NCBI RefSeq assembly: GCF_009184395.1
Contig: NZ_WEIC01000006.1
Span: 46,477 to 110,476 of the forward strand
Length of the DNA stretch: 64,000 nucleotides
Direction of reading: 5' to 3'
Source: Amylibacter sp. SFDW26
Lineage (GTDB): Bacteria; Pseudomonadota; Alphaproteobacteria; Rhodobacterales; Rhodobacteraceae
Each line of letters begins with the position of its first letter. Position 1 is the stretch's first letter. The notes beneath the pieces are model-generated. The model saw only the letters and a program-made list of their open reading frames with translations. It had not been told where the DNA came from and did not search any database. A program made the position numbers and the translations under genes. Below are positions 54,953 through 64,000 of the stretch, piece after piece.

Positions 54953-57562
54953 ATGGACTTTGAAAAGTTCACAGAACGGTCTCGGGGCTTTATTCAAGCC
55001 GCCCAGACCATTGCGATGCGCGAAAGCCATCAACGATTTACACCTGAACACCTGCTGAAAGCTTTGCTGGATGATGATCAAGGACTTGCTGCGAATTTAA
55101 TCAATGCAGCAGGCGGGAATGCGAAATTTGCGCTGGATGGCGTGGATGTAGCATTATCTAAACAACCTAAAGTCAGCGGTTCTGGTGGTAGTGTTTATTT
55201 AGACAGTCAGACAGGTAAGGTGTTGGCAGAGGCTGAAAAGCTGGCCAAGAAAGCTGGTGATAGCTTTGTGCCTGTGGAACGGATTTTGACGGCGCTATGT
55301 ATCGTCAAATCTGATGCACAGAAGATTTTGAAAGAGGCGAATGTAACGGCGCAAGGATTGAACTCTGCCATTAATGACATTCGCAAGGGGCGCACGGCGG
55401 ATACGGCATCTGCCGAAGATGGCTATGATGCGTTGAAGAAATACGCCCAAGACCTGACGCAAAAGGCGCGGGACGGTAAGATTGATCCGATCATTGGTCG
55501 TGACGAAGAAATTCGCCGCACGATGCAGGTTTTGTCGCGTCGTACCAAGAATAACCCTGTTTTGATCGGCGAGCCTGGTGTTGGTAAAACCGCGATTGCC
55601 GAAGGGTTAGCGTTGCGGATTGTGAATGGGGATGTGCCTGAAAGCTTGGAAGACAAACAGTTGATGGCGCTAGATATGGGGTCACTGATTGCTGGTGCAA
55701 AATTCCGCGGGGAATTTGAGGAACGCCTTAAAGCGGTGCTGACTGAGGTTACGCAAGCTGCTGGTGAGATCATTCTGTTTATCGATGAGATGCACACACT
55801 TGTGGGCGCTGGTGCGTCTGAAGGGTCAATGGATGCATCGAACTTGTTAAAACCTGCGCTTGCGCGTGGTGAATTACATTGTGTGGGTGCAACGACATTG
55901 GATGAATACCGTAAGCATGTGGAGAAAGATGCGGCTTTGGCGCGTCGGTTCCAGCCTGTTTTGGTGGAAGAGCCAACGGTTGAGGATACGATTTCAATCT
56001 TGCGCGGTATTAAAGAGAAATATGAGCTGCATCATGGTATCCGTATTTCGGATAGCGCGCTGGTGGCGTCGGCGACACTGTCAGAACGCTATATTTCCGA
56101 CCGGTTCCTGCCCGATAAGGCGATTGATTTGATGGATGAAGCTGCCAGCCGTTTGCGGATGGAAGCGGACAGTAAGCCCGAAGAATTGGATACGGTTGAT
56201 CGCGAGTTGCTGCAAAAGCAAATCGAGGCGGAAGCGTTGAAGATGGAAAAGGATGCAGCATCCAAGGATCGTTTGGCGAAGTTAGAAAAAGAATTGGCGG
56301 AGTTGCAAGAGCAGTCCAGCCAGATGACAGCGCAATGGCAAGCCGAGCGTGATAAACTGGCCTCTGCCCGTGATATCAAAGAGGAGTTAGATCAGGCGCG
56401 GATTGATTTTGAAACAGCGCGCCGTTCTGGTGATTTGGCGAAAATGGGTGAATTGCAATACGGCATTATTCCTGCGCTGGAAGACAAATTGGCAAAGGCA
56501 GAAAAACAAGGCGATGATGTGATGGTTGAGGAAGCTGTGCGCCCTGAACATATTGCATCGGTTGTTGAACGTTGGACGGGTATTCCAGTGGATAAGATGC
56601 TGGAAGGTGAGCGGGATAAACTGCTGCGTATGGAAGAGGAAATTGGCAACCGTGTTATTGGTCAGTTTGATGCGATCCATGCGGTATCGAATGCCGTGCG
56701 CCGCGCTCGCGCTGGGTTGAATGACCCGAAACGTCCGTTGGGTTCGTTCATGTTCTTGGGGCCAACAGGTGTTGGTAAGACGGAGCTGACTAAGGCACTG
56801 GCGGAATTTCTATTCGATGACGATCAGGCGATGGTACGTGTGGATATGTCTGAGTTCATGGAAAAACATTCCGTTGCCCGTTTGATTGGAGCACCTCCTG
56901 GATATGTCGGGTATGATGAAGGTGGCGTTCTGACAGAAGCTGTTCGCCGTCGTCCGTATCAAGTTATCTTGTTTGATGAGGTGGAAAAGGCACATCCAGA
57001 TGTGTTCAACGTGCTGTTGCAGGTTCTGGATGATGGCCAATTAACCGATGGTCAGGGACGGACTGTGGATTTCAAACAGACGCTGATTATCCTTACATCG
57101 AACCTTGGTGCACAAGCTTTGAGTACCTTGCCAGATGGTGCGGATACGGAAGAAGCTAAGGGGCAGGTGATGGAAGCTGTGCGCGCACATTTCCGTCCTG
57201 AGTTCCTGAACCGCTTAGATGAGATTGTGTTATTTGACCGTTTAAGTCGTGAAAATATGGATGGCATTGTTGATATCCAATTGGCGATCCTTGGTAAGCG
57301 GTTGGTGGGTCGTAAGATTGAGTTGGCAATTGATGACTTGGCGCAAACTTGGTTGGCTGATGCGGGATATGATCCTGTTTATGGGGCACGTCCGTTGAAG
57401 CGGGTTATCCAAAAAGCTGTTCAAGATCCGTTGGCGGAACTCTTGCTAAGTGGTGATGTCTATGACGGATCTAAGGTGGATATTACGGCAGACGACAATG
57501 GTTTGGTGATCAACGGTGTTGGTAACGAACCAAAGAAACCTACGGATGAACCTGTACATTAA
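54953..57562 (+). CDS. clpB: Disaggregase chaperone ClpB
   Basis: This 869-residue AAA+ protein has the N domain (about 1-145), NBD1 with Walker [10 protein letters not shown] and Walker [12 protein letters not shown], the middle coiled-coil domain (about 400-525), then NBD2 with [10 protein letters not shown] and [15 protein letters not shown] plus the C-terminal domain ([12 protein letters not shown]). The middle domain identifies ClpB rather than ClpA/ClpC. With DnaK it rescues aggregated proteins after heat. ATG 54953 follows AAGGAGAAG; upstream codons to 54929 are not family-like. A likely RpoH promoter lies upstream. Confidence 0.97.
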   Translation: MDFEKFTERSRGFIQAAQTIAMRESHQRFTPEHLLKALLDDDQGLAANLINAAGGNAKFALDGVDVALSKQPKVSGSGGSVYLDSQTGKVLAEAEKLAKKAGDSFVPVERILTALCIVKSDAQKILKEANVTAQGLNSAINDIRKGRTADTASAEDGYDALKKYAQDLTQKARDGKIDPIIGRDEEIRRTMQVLSRRTKNNPVLIGEPGVGKTAIAEGLALRIVNGDVPESLEDKQLMALDMGSLIAGAKFRGEFEERLKAVLTEVTQAAGEIILFIDEMHTLVGAGASEGSMDASNLLKPALARGELHCVGATTLDEYRKHVEKDAALARRFQPVLVEEPTVEDTISILRGIKEKYELHHGIRISDSALVASATLSERYISDRFLPDKAIDLMDEAASRLRMEADSKPEELDTVDRELLQKQIEAEALKMEKDAASKDRLAKLEKELAELQEQSSQMTAQWQAERDKLASARDIKEELDQARIDFETARRSGDLAKMGELQYGIIPALEDKLAKAEKQGDDVMVEEAVRPEHIASVVERWTGIPVDKMLEGERDKLLRMEEEIGNRVIGQFDAIHAVSNAVRRARAGLNDPKRPLGSFMFLGPTGVGKTELTKALAEFLFDDDQAMVRVDMSEFMEKHSVARLIGAPPGYVGYDEGGVLTEAVRRRPYQVILFDEVEKAHPDVFNVLLQVLDDGQLTDGQGRTVDFKQTLIILTSNLGAQALSTLPDGADTEEAKGQVMEAVRAHFRPEFLNRLDEIVLFDRLSRENMDGIVDIQLAILGKRLVGRKIELAIDDLAQTWLADAGYDPVYGARPLKRVIQKAVQDPLAELLLSGDVYDGSKVDITADDNGLVINGVGNEPKKPTDEPVH

Positions 57563-57572
57563 TAAGGAATAG

Positions 57573-57698
57573 ATGATGGGCTGGATTATAAGAACTTTGA
57601 TTTGGGGTTTGGCCCGTCGTTTCCTAGGGTTGCCAGGAATGGCACTTATAGGGGGGCTTTTATATTTGTATTTCACCCGTGATTTTGGGCTGTTTTAG
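57573..57698 (+). CDS. Small membrane protein after clpB
   Basis: This 41-residue frame starts ATG ATG (57573 or 57576) with AAGGA 4 bp before it, and is 10 bp after clpB. It reads MGWIIRTLIWGLARRFLGLP, then a hydrophobic stretch to LLYLYFTRDFGLF, so it could be a single-span membrane peptide. Good start signals and spacing support translation. No function is known. Confidence 0.55.
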   Translation: MMGWIIRTLIWGLARRFLGLPGMALIGGLLYLYFTRDFGLF

Positions 57699-57720
57699 GG
57701 CACGGATTTAACCGCGCCCT
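57697..57720. terminator. Hairpin between clpB operon and the fasciclin gene
   Basis: AGGGCACGG pairs with CCGCGCCCT (one mismatch) around ATTTAA, starting in the stop codon of the small gene. It sits between convergent genes and could end both transcripts, but no T-run is present. Confidence 0.5.
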
Positions 57721-57730
57721 AACAAGCCGC

Positions 57731-58213
57731 TTATTTTGGTAGAATAACCGCATCGATTACGTGAATAACGCCGTTGGAAGCCACAACATCAGCAGCTACA
57801 ACATTTGCGCCGTCTACTTTTACGCCGTTTGTTGCATCTACGCTGACATTTGCACCATTAACAGTTGCTGCGTCTAGTTTTTTACCAGCAATATCACCTG
57901 ACATAACCTGACCGGGTAAGACATGATATGTTAGGATGCTCACCAATTGATCTTTGTTTTCTGGTTTTAGTAGGTTTTCTACTGTGCCTGCTGGTAATGC
58001 AGCGAAAGCATCGTCAGTTGGTGCAAATACTGTGAAAGGGCCATCGCTGCGTAGTGTATCTTCTAACCCTGCGGCTTGAACTGCTGCTACTAGTGTTGAA
58101 AAGCTGCCTGCGCCTACAGCTGTGTCTACGATGTCTTTTGCTTTACCACCTGCAAATGCAGATGTTGTAAGGGCCAAAGTTGCTGTTGCTGCAATGAATG
58201 TTCTTCTAAGCAT
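57731..58213 (-). CDS. Secreted fasciclin (FAS1) domain protein
   Basis: This 160-residue protein has a Sec signal peptide ([20 protein letters not shown]) and one FAS1 domain with the H1 region [32 protein letters not shown] and the H2-like YHVLPGQ; it ends [16 protein letters not shown]1 proteins act outside the cytoplasm in adhesion or stress. It is a free-standing gene, convergent with clpB, with its own 268-bp upstream region shared with the divergent glutamate-synthase-like gene. Confidence 0.92.
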   Translation of the reverse strand: MLRRTFIAATATLALTTSAFAGGKAKDIVDTAVGAGSFSTLVAAVQAAGLEDTLRSDGPFTVFAPTDDAFAALPAGTVENLLKPENKDQLVSILTYHVLPGQVMSGDIAGKKLDAATVNGANVSVDATNGVKVDGANVVAADVVASNGVIHVIDAVILPK

Positions 58214-58481
58214 GTTTATCTCCTAAAGGTTGAAAGAGCGGGATGCTCTTAATGAGTTGGTTACGGAGCGTTTGCTGAATTGGATGAGTGAAAGCCGAAA
58301 ATAATGGACCTTGATTTTAAACGTCTTTGAGCTAAGCCAGCACTTTTTAAAATGACCAGTAAATTTTTTGTGACATATTCCATTCTTAACAAGCCATCAC
58401 AAGATTGGGACATACCATCAATGAAGCTTGGCTATATGGATGTTTGTGGCTAGGCTCAACTGCTAATCGGGGAGGACTATT

Positions 58482-59987
58482 ATGCTTTTTATGGACGTCG
58501 TGGGGAACACGTTACAGCTGTTAGCAACGCTTTTTGTTATTGCGCTTGGGCTGGTTTTTTTAACTGCGGTGGTCATGTTCATTATAGATACCACGCAAAC
58601 ACAAGATTCTGTGCGACGTAATTATCCTGTCATTGGGCGGTTTAGAAAATTATTCACGGAACTTGGCGAATTCTTTCGCCAATACTTCTTTGCGATGGAT
58701 CGTGAGGAAATGCCATTTAACCGCGCACAACGTGATTGGGTTGCCCGAGCGGGCAGTGGGAAAAGCAATACGATTGCTTTTGGATCCACACGGAACCTGA
58801 ATTTTTCGGGCACACCTATTTTTGTGAATGCGGCTTTTCCGCCTTTGGATGATCAGGCCACGAAAACACAGCCACTGCAAATTGGCCCGTATTGCCGAAT
58901 GCCGTATGACGCACCTTCGTTGTTTAATATTTCGGGGATGAGTTATGGCGCTTTGTCGAAACCCGCAGTCCGTGCGCTAAGCCATGGGGCGAAAGATGCG
59001 AATATTTGGATGAATACGGGCGAAGGTGGTGTATCGCCTTATCACTTGGAAAGTGGATGCGATATTGTTTTCCAGATTGGTACGGCAAAATATGGTGTAC
59101 GGGATAAAGATGGTAATTTATCGGATGAAAAGCTTAAAGAAGTAGCTGCACATCCACAGATCAAGATGTTTGAGTTGAAAATGGCGCAAGGGGCAAAGCC
59201 TGGTAAAGGTGGTATTCTGCCCGCAGCCAAAGTCAGCGAAGAGATTGCGGCCATTCGTGGGATTGAAGTTGGCACACCGAGTATATCGCCGAACCGTCAT
59301 ACGGATATTTCAAATGTCGAAGAAATGTTGGATCGCATCAGCCATATTCGGGATGTAACAGGGAAACCTGTAGGTTTTAAGACTGTAATGGGTGACTTCA
59401 AAGCGCTTGGTAAGTTTTTGGATCTAGTTGTAGAGAGAGGCATGCAAACAGCACCTGATTTCATTACATTGGATGGCGGTGATGGTGGAACGGGTGCCGC
59501 CCCTATGCCGCTGATGGACATCGTTGGTTTGCCATTGCGAGAATCTTTACCGATTGTATCGGATATGATTTATGAGCGCGGATTGCGTGGGCGTATTCGT
59601 TTGATTGCATCTGGTAAACTAATCAATCCATCAGATGTCGCTTGGGCGATTGCTGCAGGTGCTGATTTCGTGACTTGTGCGCGTGGATTTATGTTCTCAC
59701 TTGGGTGCATTCAGGCGCTAAAGTGTAACAAGAATACTTGCCCAACGGGCATTACAACGCATGATAAGCGTTTGCAAAAAGGATTGGTGGCTGAAACCAA
59801 AGCCGTAAAGGTTGCAAATTATGCGAAAAGCTTGATCAAAGAAGTTGAGGTAATTGCCCACTCTGTGGGGGTGAAAGAGCCACGCGAAATCGGGCGCCGT
59901 CATGTGAGGATCGTGAAATCTGCGGGATCGTCTGTGCCAATGGATGTGATGCTACCGCGCCCTGAAATCCGTGTTTCACCAAAGTGA
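58482..59987 (+). CDS. Membrane-anchored FMN-binding glutamate synthase-like protein
   Basis: This 501-residue protein has an N-terminal membrane span (about 8-36) and a GltS-type FMN barrel: NISGMSYGALSKPAVRALSH, GEGGVSPYHLESG, TLDGGDGGTGAAP, IRLIASGKLINPSDVAWAIA, and the iron-sulfur cysteines of ALKCNKNTCPTGITTHDKRL. It lacks the glutaminase and C-terminal domains of full glutamate synthase (about 1500 residues). Such stand-alone proteins are widespread, but their substrate is not established. GGGGAGG lies before ATG 58482. Confidence 0.88.
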   Translation: MLFMDVVGNTLQLLATLFVIALGLVFLTAVVMFIIDTTQTQDSVRRNYPVIGRFRKLFTELGEFFRQYFFAMDREEMPFNRAQRDWVARAGSGKSNTIAFGSTRNLNFSGTPIFVNAAFPPLDDQATKTQPLQIGPYCRMPYDAPSLFNISGMSYGALSKPAVRALSHGAKDANIWMNTGEGGVSPYHLESGCDIVFQIGTAKYGVRDKDGNLSDEKLKEVAAHPQIKMFELKMAQGAKPGKGGILPAAKVSEEIAAIRGIEVGTPSISPNRHTDISNVEEMLDRISHIRDVTGKPVGFKTVMGDFKALGKFLDLVVERGMQTAPDFITLDGGDGGTGAAPMPLMDIVGLPLRESLPIVSDMIYERGLRGRIRLIASGKLINPSDVAWAIAAGADFVTCARGFMFSLGCIQALKCNKNTCPTGITTHDKRLQKGLVAETKAVKVANYAKSLIKEVEVIAHSVGVKEPREIGRRHVRIVKSAGSSVPMDVMLPRPEIRVSPK

Positions 59988-60074
59988 AGCAATTCCAACA
60001 ATTCCGTGAACAAGCGTGTTTTGTCTTTTAATGTGACTTTGCCTAGGTAAAACAAGGTTGAAAAGGAACGTATC

Positions 60075-60998
60075 ATGACAAAGCTGACATACTCGCAAGT
60101 AACACCGAAAGCGGATTTTCTGAACAGACGCCAGATTATCGCTGGGGCTGCGGGTATTGGTGTGTCATCTTTGTTAGCAGGGCAAGCCAATGCCAAGACA
60201 CTGGAGTTCACTAAGAGTGACTATAAAGTCGAAGGCGATATAACACCGAAAGACGCGGCCATAACTTATAATAATTTCTACGAGTTCGGGACGGGCAAAG
60301 ACCAGCCAGCGCGATATGCCGAGATATTAACCACTGACCCATGGAGTGTTGAAATTGGTGGCGAGGTGAATAACCCTGGCACGTATGGTTTAGAAGACAT
60401 TCTGAAAGATGTATCTTTGGAAGAACGCATTTACCGTTTCCGGTGTGTAGAAGCGTGGTCAATGGTTGTGCCGTGGATAGGTTTTAAGTTGTCTGACTTG
60501 ATTGCTAAAGCTGATCCTACAGGTAATGCAAAATATGTAGCGTTCGAAACATTAAATCGTCCTGAAGAAATGCCAGGTATTGGTTGGGCACCAAGTTTCC
60601 CGTGGCCTTATGTCGAAGGTTTGCGTTTGGACGAAGCCATGCATCCGCTGACCATAATGGCGACGGGTATGTATGGTGAAAGTCTGCCAAACCAAAACGG
60701 TGCACCATTGCGTTTGGTTGTGCCGTGGAAATACGGGTTCAAGTCTATCAAGTCTATTGTAAAGATTACATTGACCGAAGAAGAACCACCAACAACTTGG
60801 AACCGTATCGCGGATAATGAATACGGCTTTTACTCTAATGTGAATCCAGAGGTGGATCATCCACGTTGGTCACAAGCATCTGAGCGCCCAGTTGGTGCAG
60901 GATTGTTTGCGGGACGCATCCCTACGTTGATGTTCAACGGATATGGGGATGAAGTCGCAAGCCTATATGATGGTATGGACTTGCGCAAAAACTTCTAA
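60075..60998 (+). CDS. msrP: Periplasmic methionine sulfoxide reductase catalytic subunit MsrP
   Basis: This 307-residue molybdopterin enzyme has a twin-arginine signal ([16 protein letters not shown], cleavage near QANAKT). The Mo-ligating Cys is in [18 protein letters not shown], and [20 protein letters not shown] ends the protein. MsrP repairs oxidised methionines in periplasmic proteins, using electrons from the heme protein MsrQ. The usual msrP-msrQ operon is broken here: msrQ lies 2 kb downstream after three unrelated genes. Its stop overlaps the convergent small gene by 4 bp. Confidence 0.95.
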   Translation: MTKLTYSQVTPKADFLNRRQIIAGAAGIGVSSLLAGQANAKTLEFTKSDYKVEGDITPKDAAITYNNFYEFGTGKDQPARYAEILTTDPWSVEIGGEVNNPGTYGLEDILKDVSLEERIYRFRCVEAWSMVVPWIGFKLSDLIAKADPTGNAKYVAFETLNRPEEMPGIGWAPSFPWPYVEGLRLDEAMHPLTIMATGMYGESLPNQNGAPLRLVVPWKYGFKSIKSIVKITLTEEEPPTTWNRIADNEYGFYSNVNPEVDHPRWSQASERPVGAGLFAGRIPTLMFNGYGDEVASLYDGMDLRKNF

Positions 60999-61291
60999 GA
61001 TTGTGTTGTTGGGTACAAAAACTCGATAGAAACAGTTTCTGGTTTCAGTAATGACATGAGTTTTATGAACGATTGCTTGTCAGCCATAAGATCATTTGAC
61101 GCGATTGCTTGTTCTTCAGTTTTCCAAAGATAAATATCAACCCAAGTTCCATTGCTGTCTTTGTAAAGTACCTGACTTATAAAACCTGGTAGCTTTTCTA
61201 GGTCTGGTAATATGCCATCAACAGCATTTACCATATCTATATCCAATACGTTATTTTGTGACTGCCATTTTACCAATTCCATTACGTGCAT
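60995..61291 (-). CDS. Small dimeric alpha/beta-barrel (ABM-like) protein
   Basis: This 98-residue cytoplasmic protein has a ferredoxin-like pattern: [10 protein letters not shown], then [40 protein letters not shown]. This is the usual shape of antibiotic-biosynthesis-monooxygenase-like dimeric barrels. The family does not define the reaction. It is divergent from the LysR regulator (94 bp between starts), which suggests it is controlled by it. Confidence 0.62.
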   Translation of the reverse strand: MHVMELVKWQSQNNVLDIDMVNAVDGILPDLEKLPGFISQVLYKDSNGTWVDIYLWKTEEQAIASNDLMADKQSFIKLMSLLKPETVSIEFLYPTTQS

Positions 61292-61385
61292 GTTTATACC
61301 TTTTCATATGAAGCCCGTTCATGGTGAAGGTATGAAAACTAATCGTTCTTGAGTAGGTATGCTTTAAGAATTATTGTTCATATTT

Positions 61386-62279
61386 ATGAACAATAAATTT
61401 TATGCTCAAGCCGAAGCTTTTGTCACAGTTGTCCGCTGTAATTCTATCAGTGGCGCTGCATTGGAGCTGAAAACAACAAAATCTAATATTAGTCAGAAGT
61501 TGGCTGACCTAGAAGCTTTTCTGGATGTTACGCTTATTAAACGCACAACGCGGCATATGTCATTAACACCAGCTGGTGAGAGGGCGTTTCAAATATGTGA
61601 ACGCGCTGTAGATGAAACTGTAAATGCTGCATTGTTAATAGGGGCTTTGGCAAAACCTGAGAACCGCCCTTCTGGCAGAGTTAAGGTGTCAGGTTCTAAT
61701 ATATACCTTACAAAGTGCGTTTTGCCTGAAATGGGGGCGTTTTTAGACAGCTACCCTGATGTGGAAACTATATTTGTTGGCAGTGATCTGCGTGTAGATT
61801 TTTCTGCTGAGGATATCGACATGGGATTTCGCATTGGGCCAATTGCCACGGCGCGGAATAAGGTGATCCCTTTAAAGCCATTGAAACGTATTCTTTGTGC
61901 CAGCCCCAAATTAATCGATAGGTATGGAGTGGTAAAAGACCCCAGAGATTTGATGACGATGCCATGCATTTTGCGCGAGCAAGAGCAGCCTGTCTGGAAA
62001 CTGGAATTGCTTGAGGAGAGATATGAGCATTACATCACGGAAGCGATCTTTCGTGCTAATACTATTGAATTAAGCTTGGAGGGCGCCATTCAAGGCCTAG
62101 GTGTTACTTTGATATCAGAAGTCGTGGCAGCTGATGCTATTGCGCAAGGTCAATTGGTACAGCTCTTGCCTGATTGGGGTATTGCGCCAATCCCAGTGGC
62201 TTTAGTGCTGCGCGGTACAAGGATGAATAGAGCCCAGGTTCAAGCTTTGCGCCATTACTTCGTTTCACGACTAGCTTAA
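61386..62279 (+). CDS. LysR-family transcriptional regulator
   Basis: This 297-residue protein has an N-terminal winged HTH (FVTVVRCNSISGAALELKTT, KSNISQKLADLEAFLDVTLI) and a LysR substrate-binding domain (GRVKVSGSNIYLTKCVLPEM). It matches the group of regulators with C-terminal DLRVDFSAEDIDMGFRIGP, which often control adjacent divergent genes. ATG 61386 was chosen; the TTG at 61374 would add four residues. Probable target: the ABM-like gene upstream. Confidence 0.9.
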   Translation: MNNKFYAQAEAFVTVVRCNSISGAALELKTTKSNISQKLADLEAFLDVTLIKRTTRHMSLTPAGERAFQICERAVDETVNAALLIGALAKPENRPSGRVKVSGSNIYLTKCVLPEMGAFLDSYPDVETIFVGSDLRVDFSAEDIDMGFRIGPIATARNKVIPLKPLKRILCASPKLIDRYGVVKDPRDLMTMPCILREQEQPVWKLELLEERYEHYITEAIFRANTIELSLEGAIQGLGVTLISEVVAADAIAQGQLVQLLPDWGIAPIPVALVLRGTRMNRAQVQALRHYFVSRLA

Positions 62280-62284
62280 AGATT

Positions 62285-62881
62285 CTAAGGATATAACCGT
62301 ATACCGCTGATTGCGATGTCGACATGGAATGCGCGCCCTATTGCGACGATACCGATGCGGCGCAAGCCCGTTAAGTTAATTGGTTTGTCGACACGGTGAT
62401 TGGTGAAACTGTCAAATGGCAGTCTTACAGTTGTCCATTCTGTCTTTGCCAAGAAGCTTTGACGGTAAGATTGCCATGGGCGTTTTATATCGTTTGTTCG
62501 CAGGTGTATGTTGTAGACTTCTGTGTTTCCAGCGACGTCTAGTTCGATACCAGTCCACTGGCTTGCATCCATGGGGCGTTGATTAGGGCCTAGGTCCAAA
62601 GCGATTTGGATAAACCCGCCATTGTTTTCTAGACTAACATCTCCTTGCATACGTAAGGCATTACGTTTTTTGAAGTGATTGCGTTCTATTGTTCCGTTGG
62701 AAATACCACCCATAACGGTATCGCTCACAAGCTCCCATGTGTTGCCGTTTGATGCTATTGGGTGCGGGCGATCGAGAGCATCTATGGTATAATGTGTATC
62801 AGCCAATAGGGGCGTTCCTGTAATTGTTGTTACGGAGGCTGCGATTGTGCTTTTTAATATGTGCCGACGGTTTATGCGCAT
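62285..62881 (-). CDS. CIA30-domain protein with twin-arginine-like signal
   Basis: This 198-residue protein has N-terminal NRRHILKSTIAAS, which looks like a Tat/Sec signal, and then a CIA30 (complex I intermediate-associated 30)-type beta domain: WELVSDTVMGGISNG, LRMQGDVSLENNGGFIQIAL, GIELDVAGN, RLPFDSF. In bacteria the domain is of unknown role and is found in secreted or periplasmic proteins. ATG 62881 follows GGAGACA; the longer frame to 62989 has no good start. It lies between lysR and msrQ. Confidence 0.8.
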   Translation of the reverse strand: MRINRRHILKSTIAASVTTITGTPLLADTHYTIDALDRPHPIASNGNTWELVSDTVMGGISNGTIERNHFKKRNALRMQGDVSLENNGGFIQIALDLGPNQRPMDASQWTGIELDVAGNTEVYNIHLRTNDIKRPWQSYRQSFLAKTEWTTVRLPFDSFTNHRVDKPINLTGLRRIGIVAIGRAFHVDIAISGIRLYP

Positions 62882-63030
62882 TTTGTCTCCTCTCTTTATA
62901 CATAGAGGCATTTGTGAAACGATCACGTATAAATATTGGTTTGTAATGATTCCAACAGGGATGTGTATTGCTGTGCTTTGATTTTGCACTCAACTTATCT
63001 TAAGGTCTTTGGGAAATAAGGACCAAAGAT

Positions 63031-63663
63031 ATGGCTATAGTAGATGTAATGAATGCAGCGATGCGCCGTATCCCAGCTTGGCCTCTATATATAGTGCTGA
63101 CTGTTCCAGGGCTTTGGCTGTTTTATCAAGCTTTGAACAATCAATTGGGGGCAGACCCGCTTAAGACACTAGAACATCAATTGGGTGTTTATGCACTGCA
63201 GTTGCTTGTGGCGAGCCTATTGATTACGCCTTTACGTAATATATTGAGCATTAACCTTATTAAGTACCGCCGTGCGATCGGGCTGATGGCGTTCTTCTAT
63301 ACCGCAGCGCATTTGTTGACTTACCTTTGGTTGGATCAACAATGGTGGTGGGATGCTATTATTAAGGATCTGACGAAACGACCGTATATCATCATTGGCT
63401 TCACAGCTTTTCTGGCGATGGTTCCTTTAGCTATTACGTCCAACAATACGTCCATAAAACGATTGGGGGCGGGGGGGTGGAAAAAATTACACCGCCTTGC
63501 ATATTATGCAGCCCTTGGGGGAGCTGTGCATTATGTATTGCTGGAAAAGACGTGGCAAAGAGAGCCGATACTCTATGTTCTTATTGTGGTTGCGTTATTG
63601 GGGTACCGTTATGTGAAGGCGTATAAAGGCACGTTTTTCTCTGGGCATAAAGCAAATGGGTAA
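63031..63663 (+). CDS. msrQ: MsrPQ heme-binding membrane subunit MsrQ
   Basis: This 210-residue ferric-reductase-like membrane protein (about six spans) has heme histidines in YTAAHLLTYLWLDQ and RLAYYAALGGAVHYVLLEK. LGVYALQLLVASLLITPLRN matches MsrQ (YedZ). It passes quinone electrons to the periplasmic MsrP. It is separated from msrP by an ABM-like gene, a LysR gene and a CIA30 gene, so it must have its own promoter, probably in the 149-bp gap upstream. Confidence 0.92.
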   Translation: MAIVDVMNAAMRRIPAWPLYIVLTVPGLWLFYQALNNQLGADPLKTLEHQLGVYALQLLVASLLITPLRNILSINLIKYRRAIGLMAFFYTAAHLLTYLWLDQQWWWDAIIKDLTKRPYIIIGFTAFLAMVPLAITSNNTSIKRLGAGGWKKLHRLAYYAALGGAVHYVLLEKTWQREPILYVLIVVALLGYRYVKAYKGTFFSGHKANG

Positions 63664-63780
63664 AGATTGTGGCTGAATCGCCTAATCTGTGTTCCGAGTC
63701 GCCGATTTTAGATTAGATTCGCATTTACGAAGCCGTTTCGAATCTCAATTGTGTCTGAAATGGGGCGAAATCCCTGAAAG

Positions 63781-63789
63781 TTATCCACA
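63781..63789 (+). promoter_or_regulatory. Single DnaA-box-like 9-mer
   Basis: TTATCCACA matches the consensus DnaA box perfectly. Only one was noticed in this region, so it may be chance or a DnaA-regulated promoter site rather than an origin. Confidence 0.35.
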
Positions 63790-63887
63790 AAATATGAATA
63801 AAATCAGTGACTTTCAGATTTGGGTGAGAAAATTCATAAAAAAATACAAAGAAATTCATAAATCTGTTAAAAAGTATAAAAAAGGGG

Positions 63888-63916
63888 TTGCGGGTTTGAT
63901 TGAGTGCCACTAGAAC
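63888..63916 (+). promoter_or_regulatory. Promoter candidate, probably for an rRNA operon
   Basis: TTGCGG (63888-63893) and TAGAAC (63911-63916) are spaced by exactly 17 bp. A run of C and CTACCGACGG follows at the expected start of transcription, as in Rhodobacteraceae rRNA promoters. Confidence 0.4.
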
Positions 63917-64000
63917 CCCCCTACCGACGGAGACAACGTTGATACGAAGGCTTCGGACGGTGATAATAGAGACACTGAGCGGCGGGCGCGCCAAAGGGAA

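Larger units (their letters stand above)
63664..64000. other. Gene-free right edge: probable rRNA-operon leader
   Basis: No coding frame is supported in this stretch. An AT-rich run (63820-63885) precedes a promoter-like pair. From about 63911 the sequence turns GC-rich (CCCCCCTACCGACGGAGAC), which resembles Rhodobacteraceae rRNA leaders, where CCCCCTCACCGACG-like sequence lies at the transcription start. A 16S gene would be expected just beyond the window. Confidence 0.4.

Noticed and set aside
63781..63789. Replication origin at the DnaA box
   Set aside because: Only a single box is present, with no dnaA, no cluster of boxes and no unwinding element that can be told apart from an AT-rich promoter.
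1..64000. CRISPR arrays or complete insertion sequences
   Set aside because: No regularly spaced repeats and no intact transposase were seen; the repeats found are dispersed or a single tandem pair.

Overview
The window looks like chromosomal DNA of a fairly AT-rich alphaproteobacterium, most likely a marine Rhodobacteraceae-type bacterium. This is inferred from gene content: a NarR-regulated narK1-narK2-narGHJI operon with a parvulin and a DUF2478 gene behind it, a 41-residue L36, an orphan ParB next to pyrF, MsrP/MsrQ, an OprB-type porin and an alphaproteobacterial RpoH-like promoter before clpB. No genus can be assigned from sequence reading alone.

Layout. 1-1960: tail of a type I secretion ABC exporter and its HlyD partner, then a decayed scrap of a TRAP permease. 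2218-15248: a sugar-acid catabolic locus. It has a GntR-like LacI-family repressor with two identical palindromic operators, a sugar ABC importer, an OprB porin, a beta-propeller protein, a PdxA-like dehydrogenase, an enolase-superfamily dehydratase, a DapA-family lyase, an aldehyde dehydrogenase and an SMP-30 lactonase. The enzymes fit lactone to aldonate to 2-keto-3-deoxy acid to (probably) alpha-ketoglutarate semialdehyde to alpha-ketoglutarate; the PdxA-like step is unexplained. 15551-27648: respiratory nitrate reduction, with perfect FNR-type boxes in front of both narR and narK1.

28472-36634: a polymorphic-toxin locus. A 2221-residue secreted SpvB/FG-GAP/RHS shell protein ends in a short toxin tip and is followed by a likely immunity gene. 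A displaced second toxin tip follows, still carrying the shared linker, and then a second likely immunity gene. 36650-46450: a compact, rearranged type II secretion system (gspE, L, M, C, D, F, H, I, J, G, prepilin peptidase, K). Because the RHS protein has a Sec signal peptide and lies directly beside this system, T2SS-mediated release of the toxin is an attractive hypothesis.

46451-64000: housekeeping and stress genes. These are rpmJ, tRNA-Val(GAC), an N-formylglutamate amidohydrolase, dinB, an HNH nuclease, an orphan parB, pyrF, gap, a PecS/PecM-like MarR-transporter pair with strong palindromes, clpB, a fasciclin protein, a glutamate-synthase-like protein, and msrP and msrQ separated by three genes. 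The right edge looks like an rRNA-operon promoter and leader. Three intergenic regions (about 15.3, 27.7 and 46.6 kb) share pieces of a mosaic repeat, including a 104-bp segment that is identical in two places.
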